The position numbers were made by a program, and so were the translations under genes. This document shows, piece by piece, positions 1 to 9,979 of a DNA stretch of 64,000 nucleotides. The DNA is taken from positions 1,922,001 through 1,986,000 of the forward strand of contig JAETXT010000008.1 of the NCBI GenBank assembly GCA_019188255.1, read 5' to 3'. Below the pieces are notes generated by a model that saw nothing but the letters and a program-made list of their open reading frames with translations, ran no database searches and was not told the DNA's origin. Each line of letters starts with the position of its first letter. Position 1 is the first letter of the stretch. Source of the DNA: Verticillium longisporum. Lineage: Eukaryota > Ascomycota > Sordariomycetes > Glomerellales > Plectosphaerellaceae.

Positions 1-162
1 AACCCCACCAGAATTTTCAGATCCCTGAGATCTTCACCGTCCATCTCAACTCATCGAGGACGCCGTGACGACTTTCGACGTCGACGGAGCTTGCGATATA
101 CGTGAAATTGTCGACCAGTATTTTCACATACAATCAGTTGGTCCAATACTTCCCTTGACGTC

Positions 163-888
163 ATGGCGAAGACTCTTGAGAAAACCCGCAAGCAGATTGC
201 GAAGAAGCGCAACGGCACCGTAGAGGCCCTCCATCTGTATTCACGAGACTCCAAGCGCCTCCACCGTGCTTCTGTGAGAGATGAGAAACTTGGAAAGCTC
301 GCCTCGTCGAGAGGCAAGAAGGAACAGCCACTTCGTAAGCAACTTCAATGGCACACTTGGACAAGTTCGCGGCTGATCAGAAACCTTGTGTCTAGTCGAC
401 CGTGCCAACTTCTTCAGGGATGCCGCCATGGAAAGGGGTACCAAGCCTCTAGAGATGGGTGTTGTCCAGGAGCTCATCAACTCGTATGTCACTCCCAGCC
501 ACTTCTAGCTGAGACTGCTTCGCTTCTGTTTGGCCATGTTCCTTTCTAACGACCCTTCAGCTTTGTTCACCAGCATGATGAGGAGCACAGTGAGGTCAAG
601 AAAACTCGCCGCCCCGGTCGCCCAGCCAGCGCCCGACAGGACCTCCTCGAGGCAAAGATCAAGAAACTTTTGGAAGAACAGAAGAACGGCTTCTGTGAGT
701 GATTCAGCAAGAGCAATTATACTCCGTTGTTGGCTAATTGTTTCCCAGTCATGCCTGATCTCACAAGCGACGACAACGTTCATTTGCTGGATCGTTGGGA
801 GGGCTCCTGGGCTTACCTCACATCCGTTGCCTGGGTTCGCGTGGCCTCTGACAAGACAGTCAAGCCTGCAAGCTTCCCTCCCATGTGA
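163..888 (+). CDS. TMA16: Translation machinery-associated protein 16 (TMA16)
   Basis: Four exons (163-334, 396-483, 561-694, 749-888) join in phase to give 177 residues, close to the roughly 178 of yeast Tma16. The N-terminus is lysine-rich (MAKTLEKTRKQIAKKRNG), followed by a conserved block around LHLYSRDSKRL-like residues and an RxN-FF segment. A basic RRPGRP stretch precedes a C-terminal domain ending in a tryptophan-rich segment (WEGSWAYLTSVAW). Tma16 family members associate with pre-60S ribosomal particles in the nucleus. The ATG is the first in frame and follows a TTGACGTC context; introns are 61, 77 and 54 nt with canonical GT-AG borders. The gene appears intact. The left 162 nt of the window would be its 5' leader and promoter. 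Family assignment rests on overall sequence character recognised by eye. Confidence 0.9.
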
Positions 889-2533
889 TAGTGACGTGGC
901 AATTCATCGGCAGAGCTCATGCATTTAGCGATCGGCGTTATGGTTTTCTGCTTTTACAATGACGAGATACTTATCTTCGGCTCACATTCTCGACTTAATG
1001 GGTGGTTTCTCGTCGGCTCTTTCAGCTTGCATGTTCTGTGTTTTGGCGAACCGCAAGTGGCGTTTGGACTTCGGGAGTCCAGGCCCCGGCACGGGTCGAG
1101 CGTCGACGGCCAGACCTTTCGGCTACGTGCCGCTACCTCGCATCCTCGGCGGCAGGGCTAGGCAACGAAGCAGGCCGACATCCTTTGTTGGTCCACTGGA
1201 TTCTTTGCCCCTCAGCCATGTCTTTCGGTCGAGTTACACCAATTGATGATATAATAGATCGCCTGGTATAGCTTCGTCGCGTCGTCTTTTGTGGCTGTCC
1301 CAGAAGCTCACTGCTCACGGCTGGCTACACCTCATCTTCAAATTTCATCGGATCAAAACAATCCCAAGGGTTAAGCCAAGATTCCAAATGACGAGACGAA
1401 CCCTTCTATCGTACCCGAGACATCTGGCCCTCTCATCCGTCTCTCCGCCCAGCGGCCACCCCTGAGATGCCATGTCTGTATCACCTACCACGTCCGTGGC
1501 TTCACGCCGCTCGCCGTCCATCCCATCTGTGAACCCCTTTAACAGTGCCCGCTTGTAGCTGCAAGCAGGCACCCATACGACCCGGCCACGTGTGGTGTTT
1601 TCTTAACCTCGATCTACCCAAGATGACGGAGTTGGCGTCTCGGGCTGCCGGCCGGTCATTCAGCCTGTCTTGCAATAAGTACCTCCTTGTCGCATACTTA
1701 AACCGAGCGCATTTCCAGCCCGGGAATCAGAGTGCTACATCACACAGCTAGGGGCTCGAATCCTCCTCCAACCCCGGCCTCAGGTTGACGCGGATACACA
1801 CCTCAGCGTTGCTGTTAGTCAGGTTCCTCTGCTTCTTCATCGGCGTCAAGTGTCGTGCAATCAGGTATGATGCGCTGTTTTGTCTAAATCTCTAAGGAGA
1901 GAGAAAGAGGGGTCGAGGCCTCTTGGTGAGTATCTCTCGCCACCAAATTTGTCAGTTTCTGGTTCGTCAGCATGAAGATGGAAGCCTCTCCAGTGACCAT
2001 TTGAGGTTTCCGTAAGACAGGCTGGACTGCTACACACGCAGTGTCGATCAAATATATCTGAGGACGGATCTACACTGTCAGGCAATTGCACCCTCCGACA
2101 CCATAACTCTCAACCCACTCGAGTATCTATGATCGTCGATCCTCACTGTTCACCAATAATCTAAATAAGTGGCCCTGAAGTATGACCCGCCAGTTCCTGA
2201 CCGGAGTGATGGAGTTTGTAGATCAAGGTCACTGACTCGCATGGCAGATCATGTGCAAGTACATCACACACCTGCGAGTCTGCTACGTCTGCCATCATGA
2301 AGAAACAGTTCTCATTACCGAGAGCCCGTGCCCGCCGCTGAGGGGGAGAGGTGCGTTTGGCAGCTGCCAGACTGGGACCGGCAACAAGACAACATGCACT
2401 CCGTTCCAATGCTGGAAGTGCAAGGAGAGAGTACATCGCATATCACAAGTCAGGTCGCCGCGTCATGTATCATTGCGTTGACTTCTATAACGTGCGCCAA
2501 TACAACAAACATGACCAACCGATACTGTTCAAC
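889..2533. other. Intergenic stretch, no gene recognised
   Basis: Between the stop of TMA16 and the 3' end of the MFS transporter. Only short open frames under about 135 codons occur, none with recognisable domains or a convincing intron pattern. No tRNA boxes were found. A B-box-like GGCTCGAATCC near 1754 lacks a pairable stem and an A box. Confidence 0.6.
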
Positions 2534-4186
2534 CTAGATGAGGTAGCGAAGGAACACCGCCCAGGCGCTGGCAATGATGCTCACGAGGAGTCCGAAGGTC
2601 AGGGCAGTGAACCACCCCTTTGACGTCCTCTTCGTCAGAGGATCCAAGTCCCTGTCGACGACCAACGCCTCGGCCGCCTCCCGGCTACGGCGGGTCATTG
2701 TCATACCCTTGCCGAGAAGCTTGTAATCGACAATGATGTATGAGATGCCCAAGACGAACGCCCATGCCTTGATGCCTATGGCGACAAGCAGGACTCTGTT
2801 GTAGCCACCATCGTCTGTTCCGTCTTGGAGAACACCAAAGACAACGTCCATCTGGCTTTCGCGTGAGCGTTGACTGTCTGTTTGTGACCCACTCGGGAAG
2901 GACTTACGATGGTGGATCCGGAATTGTTGAAGGCTCGCCAGACTCCAAAGGCTGTGCCAATCTTTGCTTGGTCCGCCACGAGGAGAGGAATGCAGATCTG
3001 CAGCGGCATCGAATTGATGACGCCCGCCAGGCTAGAGAAGACCAGTCCCACGGTCGGGTGCGCGTCGGTGAATCCCAGGATAGAGCATGCGATGATCCAA
3101 AATACCGGGGCCGTGGCGACGTAGTGGAAGCGGTGACCGTACGTATCGATGGTGAGACCGAGCACAGGACTGAGCACGATGGGCAAGATCTTCTGCGCCG
3201 TGGCCAGATAACCGGCCACCTCCTCTGTGTACCCCTTCATGAAGATGATGTCTGCGGAGCTCGTGCTGAAGCCTCCAGCTGCTCCACTCTGCAAGAGCTG
3301 GGTTGCCGGGAGCATGAGGTAGGCCCAAGGAAGCTGGAAAAGGACGTTCCAGGAGAACCGCTTCTTGGTGTGGAGGTGCTGCTTTGAGATAGCTGCGGCG
3401 CGACCGGACGTCAAACGAAGATGCTGAGGGATGACGAATCGTTCGAAGCAGACGTAGGCGACGTTGACAAGGAGTGAGAATGCACAGAAGAATACGGGAA
3501 TCCAAAAGGTCCAGCCATACCAGCCGGTGCCGTCGCGAATGGGGATTGCAACCATGCCAGACACGAGACTGATGGTGTTGGCAATGGCACTCTCTAAGCC
3601 AAACGCAAATGCAAGTCCAGAGGCTCCAAACCAGTGGTAGAAAAACTAGGCAGGATGTCAATGTGGGAACCGAGAGTGGGCTTGCTTGTTGAAGATGGGT
3701 ACTAACCTTCTGAGTGGCCGAATCGAGGACTGCGATGCCAAAGCCCATCAAGACATGACCACCGACGAGCACCCGCCAAAGGCCAACTTGAACACCGGCA
3801 GCAGCAACGACTGATCCCACCAGGATGACGGCTGTGCAACAGAGTGTCACAATGTTGGGTCCCCACCAATCAAGGATGAGGCCTCCCACAATGGGAAAGA
3901 TGGTGTTGACGAAGGCATCTGCGCTGCTAAGCACACCAAACTGTGTGTTGTTGATGCCGAGTTCCTCTCGAAGGGTGTTCTTCAATGGGCCGAGTGCCGA
4001 GCCGGTCCAGGTGTGGCCGATGGGAAGGGAGATGACACAGATGAGGGCAATCCACTTGTAAGTCCAAGGGATCTGGGGGGTAACATTTTGACCGTCATCC
4101 TCTGTGCCGTTGACCTCGACAACGGGCTGTTTCGTCTCCTCGTCGTGAAGATCGCCACGGATTTGCTGTGAAGTGACGGCGTCCAT
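2534..4186 (-). CDS. MFS transporter, MFSD1-like
   Basis: Three exons read on the minus strand (4186-3707, 3645-2908, 2851-2534) are in phase 0 throughout and encode 511 residues, normal for a 12-helix major facilitator. The cytosolic N-terminal tail is acidic. The first helices include PIGHTWTGSALGPLKNTL and an FGVLSSADAFVNTIFPIVGG stretch followed by DWWGPN, which occupies the loop 2-3 position of the MFS signature. Later hydrophobic blocks (residues about 165-420) and a C-terminal helix pair before a KGW-rich end complete the fold. The pattern resembles MFSD1-type lysosomal/vacuolar carriers more than drug or sugar porters, so a vacuolar substrate exporter is possible; the substrate cannot be read from sequence. 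The ATG at 4186 is the first in-frame ATG; introns are 61 and 56 nt. An alternative would be a general MFS permease. Confidence 0.88.
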
Positions 4187-4857
4187 CCTGATACCTAGCA
4201 CAACGTCGTCTGGCTATGGCTGCACCTGGGCTACGGATGACCAGGAAGCCAATTGACTGGAGTTGCAGGGCCCATTGTCAATTTATACTCGATCCGGAGA
4301 AGCAATACGAGCTCCGCAAGGCCTGCAAAATCACGCAGTTTTTGCATTCGATACCAGTGAAAGTGATCAGATAAGATCATCTTTGGCGGGCTTTCTTGCA
4401 GACGTCGGTGTTCTTGCCGCTCTTCATCTTATCAGATGATTCTGGACGTCTTGGCACACCAACTTACAACCAATCTTTCGTCGTAGTCTTAAGCTTTTTT
4501 TGACTTTGTGGATCGAATCCATCACTGGCGTCGGATGGATGCCGCTTGCATTGTGGCAGTGCTGGAATACCGCGAAAAATCCACCCGGACAACGTGCACG
4601 GGACTGAGGACCTGGATCACTTCCCCGTCCACCGCATATTCCCGTACGGGCCCCGTGTTTATATCTACGTTGGCCCTCTTGTTTCGGCTGCCCAGACTTA
4701 CGATCCCAGTTCGAGTCCCGACTAGAGCTTCTGCAACTCAACGCCAAGCTCAGCCGGCAACAAGGTGCAAATTGTTATGGTACCATGAGGGGCAGACCAT
4801 GCCGCAAATTCACGCGAGGAGGCCCATCCATGAGCCTATTAACGCCCTACGTTTAGA
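4187..4857. other. Upstream region of the MFS gene; no gene recognised
   Basis: Promoter side of the minus-strand MFS transporter. Only short frames without recognisable features are present. The right end carries the left copy of the 8-bp target duplication (4850-4857) of the inserted element. Confidence 0.6.
4850..4857. repeat. Target-site duplication, left copy
   Basis: CGTTTAGA, identical to the copy at 5488-5495 on the other side of the inverted-repeat element. Confidence 0.85.
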
Positions 4858-5487
4858 CAGCGCTGCCATCAATTCAATCAATTCAAATATCAGGGGTGGA
4901 ATTGACTATTTGATATATTTCGGACTATAGATTTAACTATTTGGATTGATTAACTGGATTTGATATGGTTTAAATTAGTAAATGAAGCTATCGCTAACTA
5001 GATAATACGCACAGAAATGACTACGGCTCTAAGGGGCTAGGTCTAGAGTTAGGTCTTGGGGACCAGGCAGGCGTTACGCTAGGAATACTTAATAGAAGCT
5101 ATATAGCTATTCTATAGGTATAAGATAGATGAATTCAGCTATCTAGGTAGGTAGGCTATGTAGGCTTAAGTAAGTAGAAGCAGGTCACGTGCCTATAGGC
5201 AGGTCACGTACCTATAGACAGGTCACGTGCCTATAGGTCAGGCCACAGGCCAGGCCATAGGCGGCCATAGGGCAGGCCATTCTATTCCGTAATAACGTGC
5301 AACTCTATTTTTTAGTCACATGATCTACCGGAATATAGAAATCCCGAGATTCATATATAACTTGATAGCATTCAAACAGTCAATCAATTCGAATAGGGTA
5401 ATTTGACTGTTTGAATCGTGAAATAGGTGTGATTTGATTGGTTGTTTGACTGTTTGAATTGATAGGATTGAATTGACGGCAGCGCTG
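4858..5487. mobile_element. Non-autonomous hAT-like element (MITE), 630 bp
   Basis: The element begins CAGCGCTGCC and ends GGCAGCGCTG. The two ends are inverted repeats: 21 of 22 terminal bases match (one A/G difference), then a short indel and a further AATTCAAA match. It is flanked by a perfect 8-bp direct repeat, CGTTTAGA, at 4850-4857 and 5488-5495. An 8-bp duplication and termini starting YARNG are hallmarks of the hAT superfamily. The interior is AT-rich, unlike its flanks, has no open frame for a transposase, and carries repeated subterminal motifs (TTTGACTGTTTGAAT-like near the right end) of the kind transposases bind. It sits about 670 bp upstream of the MFS transporter start. Superfamily assignment is from structure only. 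Confidence 0.85.
5181..5237. repeat. Three 19-bp tandem units with CACGTG/CACGTA cores
   Basis: Units start at 5181, 5200 and 5219, each CAGGTCACGT followed by GCCTATAGG or ACCTATAGA. The first and third are identical, and the middle differs at two positions. Degenerate AGGCCATAGG copies continue to about 5280. The array lies inside the hAT-like element. The CACGTG core is an E-box (bHLH-type) site, but no function is shown. Confidence 0.85.
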
Positions 5488-5495
5488 CGTTTAGA
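5488..5495. repeat. Target-site duplication, right copy
   Basis: CGTTTAGA directly after the right terminal inverted repeat. Its match to 4850-4857 defines the insertion borders. Confidence 0.85.
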
Positions 5496-8400
5496 GAAGC
5501 GCCCCGCTTATGAGTGCTTTTTATTTATCGAATAGACGGTCTGGTCTCATTTTGCGGTTGAGGTGTAGCTCGTGTTGAGGTCCCTGGGTAATGCCTGGGA
5601 AGAGTCCATACGTTGCCTTGGTTTTGAGGCACAGAGGCTCGATATCTGCCATCCGGACCAAGGGCTTCGCTTTATTCAGCCTGAAGGTTTATGACCACTT
5701 AAGAATCTGGGAGGATTCATGTGCTAGGCTACTTTGAAGTTCTTGGATGCACCATTGGCGACAAGCTCGGGATGCCCTAACTTGTCGGAGAACTAAACCC
5801 GCCGTCTTCAAGGCGGCGCTTTCTCTGATCTTGAGATAATGCCTCTGAATAGTTTGCTTTATCAAGGTCAGCTACGTAAGTTAAATCAGGGTGAACTTCA
5901 AGTGATGCATTTCATTTCATGGGCATTTGAGAATGCAAGTGAGAGCTGTTTACGCTTGGCTGCCTTGATTTGCCACCTTTTGTTGGTCTTGGTACGAACT
6001 TTCTGTGTGATTTGGCAGCGCCTAGTTTTTTGGGACTATATAAGCAAGCTGTTACAGCTCTGGTCGAGGCCGCGTGCATGACTCAATGATCATAACCTCG
6101 GCCCTTCACACTTACGCAAGTATCTTCTGGACTCTGCACCCTTCTGTCAAAACGTCTTGCGCGCCTACAAGCTTTCTGTCCAATCACTCAGATGTATGGA
6201 ATTGATCTAATATCATAAGGAGCTACGTGGCCATGATTGATATAGTACATGCGTCGAAGCACGACGATGCTTCGTCAGCCTGGGTCATCATTTCTCCCCC
6301 GTCTTGACCCAAATAACGCAGCCGTCAGGGAAGTGAGCACAAGGGTGTTTCTGGCTTCAAAACCCTTCATGAAATCCAGGGAGGGTGCTGAGTTGGCTCT
6401 TTGTGTCGCATTCGCTTTTCCCGGTACACCCCAGGCACCATGCCAGCAGTATTCGGAAATCTGCGTCGGAGTTACACGCAAGCCTCAGGTTCAATAAGGC
6501 TAGCGTCTCCATGGGTTGCGTCCGCCTTTAAGACTTAAGTACTTTTGCTAAACTCCATTGATATGCCATATGTAAAGTACCTTGAATAGATGGCCGCGTC
6601 CTAACTAGTGATCTGTTACGGCAGTGAAGCTATATGGCTGTCGTGGCCAAAACAAGGACAATGGCGTTTTAGCGCTAGCCTCATGTTTCGAGAGTATAGT
6701 AGTTGAAGAGGCAAAGGCCCTATGCATCAGTAATTGCTACTCACGTCCGAAGGAGCCTGCTCGAGTACTACTTTTCCACGACAGAATGTAGCAGATATTG
6801 CGCCATCCGTTTCACCACATATTTCTCAGGCTCGGCTGCATTAAGACTCCAGTACCACTATGACCTTGAATATGCGGTTACCTGTCTGAAATCGTCTAAA
6901 TACCAGGGGCACACCGCATGCAGTACCGTAGTCCATTGGAGCGGACCTCTGAAACCAGTATTTTGATACTGTCAGGGTTACCCGCAGGACAAATCAAACC
7001 CCAACGTCCGTCTTTGCGTGAGATCACTGTTGAAAGCGTATTCAAAGTTAAAAAGCTTTACAATATCACTATAGATATGCTGTGTAGTCTGGAACCTTCT
7101 TGTATATCTTTCAGCCGATGGTCTCTAACATAACGTTGGACAGCCCGATTGTTGCCTCACAGTGGAGGACATTTATCGATTTAACAATGGCGACCAGGTA
7201 ATGCTGCCGACGATGGTAGCAGGAAGGACTTCTCGAGATTTTACCAAAGAAGAAGGCAAGATAGAATAGAAGGTACCCGATGTTGTCGTTGAAGGCGGAA
7301 AATGTCTGACCTTCAAACACCTTCAGTACCAGGCCGCTCGCCACGCTGCTCCAAGAGTTTGACTACTTCATCGCGTTTCACATATTTCGTTGTCCGCAAG
7401 AATGACATTCGATCTGACAGAAGTCTGCAGAAATTTCACTCAATGGAGATAATCATCTACATGCCAAGTCGATCGAGCCTTCCCCATGCCGAACATGGGC
7501 AGTTCGAGGAAATGCCCAGTCGCGAGCAGAGAAAGCAACGTTGACACAAAAGACCACATGCCAGAAAAGGAGTCCATCGCCCAGTGTGAACTTTAATTTA
7601 CCCTCGCCCAAAAGGTCCACGCTTATCTTCGTATCCCCCCTGCGGGCGAGCGGCGCAGACTGACAGCCTCGCCCAACGGGGCAGCACAACCCTCGACCCC
7701 AGACTCGACCCATTCGAGAGCGAGGCCAGTTTCCCTCTACTGGGACGAATGTCGTGGCCCCAGAAGACGACCTCCAGGTCTTGTGTATAAGCGAGGCCCT
7801 TGAGGAAGATTTGATTACACCCCGGATATAGTTCGATAATATTTTAGAATTCTTCATTCTTGGTATCGCCGCAGCGTTGCAACGAAGGATCTGCCGAGTT
7901 TCCAATGGATCATCCGGGCGGAGCCGGATTGCGCCTCTGACGAGAATGAGCATGCAGATTTCGAGGCCACCAGTCAAGTGTCCGAGTCTGTGCCCCCCCC
8001 CGCGTCGCGATGTACGTCAGCTGAGGCGCTCGCTCTGCAACTTTTTCGTGTATCGTCCGCCATGTTCGAGTTGGCTGGCGTCTTGAGCTGCTGGGTGGTG
8101 ATTTCCGCTTTGCCACGATCAAAGGGGCCTCGGCGGGCGCTTCAGGGCAAGACCGTGGGTCTAGGACAGACCCCCAACAAACATGCGACAAGAAAAGACT
8201 CGAAAAGACTAGCAAGCAGAAAATAGGCGTCAGATTCGGTCTCCTGACTGTATATGTGTACAACAGTAGTAGTAGTATCCGTGGGGATATGAGGAAAACA
8301 ATGCCGCGCAACTCCAAGCCGGAAACAAAAAGTGACCGGACATTCTAATACAGGTATCTCGCCATGTCCCCAATGTATGCTTTCCAAAAAAAAAAACCCA

Positions 8401-8591
8401 ATTCGTGCGCGAGTCAAAACGCCGTTTTCTCTCCTCTTTCGAACGGAAGGACCGACTCGCCACAAGCAAGCACGCCGAAGCTTCCTCCCTCGCCCTTCTA
8501 CCCTTCCGACCCCCGAAAGAAAAACGCCTTTTCTTGCTCCCGATATGTTGAAAAAACAATTGTGTGAACGTTGTTGTGTTTCCTTTTCGTA
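5496..8591. other. Three-kilobase stretch without a recognisable gene
   Basis: Lies between the hAT-like element and the 3' end of the glycosyltransferase. Open frames are short (the longest is 174 codons on the minus strand at 7453-7977) and show no family resemblance, hydrophobic pattern or splice structure. It may be decayed sequence or intergenic DNA. No transposon termini were recognised. Confidence 0.5.
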
Positions 8592-9979
8592 TCATGTCTC
8601 AATGTCGCTCAAGTCGGCCAGTATATCCTTCAACTGTTCGTCCATCTTGCCCTGCAGCGGGTGAACAAAGGCGTTGAAGACGGCGTCGTGGTGGTTGTCC
8701 TTGGTGTTGCGCATGAGACCCTGGGCGACCATCTTGTGGAGGTACTCGACAGTGACGCCCTTGTGGCCCCAAAAGTGGCTGACAAAAGCACCGAGGCACT
8801 TCTTGTCGCCGAGGTAGGCGGCGCCGTTGCCGTCGCCGCAGGGGATGACGCGCAGGTCGTCAGTTGTGTTGTAGGCGTAGCGGATGTAGTTGCCAAAGGC
8901 GGCCTGCTCGTGCGCCCACTCCTTGGCCCACTTCTCGCAGCCGGGGAAGTGCTCGCCCGTGGGGCACTCGTCCCAGACCTTGAACATTTCCTGTGTGCGC
9001 TGGCTCTGCTGGGCGACGACGAAGCCCGTGTTCCAGAGCACCCAGCCCTTCTCGTCGCGGTTTACAGGCGAGTTAGGATCCTCGGCCATGGCGACGAGGG
9101 TGCCGTCGGTGATATTCCAGAGGCCGAGGAGGAACTCGATGGGTAGCTGCGGCTGGACGAAGATGGCGTCGGCATCGAGGAAGACGACAAACTTGTGCGT
9201 CTTGAGCTCCTCACGGATCATCGGGACCTTGACCCAGGTCTGGTGACGGTCGGGGTATGTGGGCGCCTTGACGAACTTGTAATCGTAGCCGTGGATTTGG
9301 GCTACGAGAAACACAGGTTAGCTGGAGCGCCAGGCGGAGGATAGAGGGTGTTGGGCGGATCGTCAGATGCTGCCAATCGCCGAGAGGATTTGGGCGATCG
9401 GTACAGCGTTGTGTCGGTATCGGCCTTACCATAGATGTAGTGGTTCAGCATGCCGGCGGCGCGCGGGGTCATGTTTTCCTTGTTGAAGATGGCGGGGCCC
9501 AAGGCCCTTGCCTTGTTGTCGACACGCGTATCGACATCGAGAATCAGGACGTCCTTGCCGAGCGGCTTCTGCCAGAGCTGGGAGCCGTTGGCGATCTCAT
9601 AGTATTTGCCCGAGTCGGTCGTGTAGTTGAGGCTGTCGAGAGGGTGTCGGTAGGGCTTCCAGAGGGCTGACACCAATTGGGAAAAGTCTTCGACGGCGGG
9701 AAGTGGTGACGAGTATTCGGAGTAGACGCTGTTGATGTTGTCAGAAACTGGGAGCGCCTTGGGACAATACGGGCGAAGAGAGAGCAAGGCCAGAGGAAGA
9801 AAAAAAAAAACCCCCCATGATCGTCTCAGAAAGGGGACGTACCGAGTGTAGACCCGATCAATGATCAAGGGTCCATGGCTGTGGGAAACGAGCAACAAAG
9901 AAATCAGAATAAAGGCGGTGCCGACAGAGATGACCAATGTCCTTTGCCTGCTGGCTTGGAAGAGAAGTTGGCGGATCAT
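8592..9979 (-). CDS. Type II membrane glycosyltransferase, GT34-like (GMA12/MNN10 type)
   Basis: Three exons (9979-9843, 9728-9430, 9301-8592) give 381 residues in phase. A short basic cytosolic tail is followed by one membrane anchor at residues about 13-33, as in Golgi glycosyltransferases. The catalytic region starts near residue 138 with a YAQIHGYDYKF block, continues through WVKVPMIREEL, and has the metal/nucleotide-sugar DXD motif FLDADA (D188, D190). A downstream NTGF segment and a WGHKG segment follow. These blocks resemble the GT34 alpha-galactosyl/alpha-mannosyltransferase family acting on N-glycans in the Golgi; donor and acceptor cannot be set. The first intron (114 nt) was placed by its CTGAC branch site and CAG acceptor, which restores the frame, and contains homopolymer tracts. 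The ATG at 9979 is chosen because it opens directly onto the anchor. PF03407-type transferases are an alternative. Confidence 0.85.

Noticed and set aside
7453..7977. A 174-codon minus-strand frame
   Set aside because: No motif, no regular hydrophobic or secondary-structure pattern, mixed composition. Treated as chance.
5496..8591. Search for a transposase or retroelement remnant next to the MITE
   Set aside because: No integrase, reverse transcriptase or transposase-like stretch and no terminal repeats could be seen.
8571..9146. A 191-codon plus-strand frame opposite the glycosyltransferase
   Set aside because: Valine/alanine-rich shadow of the antisense gene.
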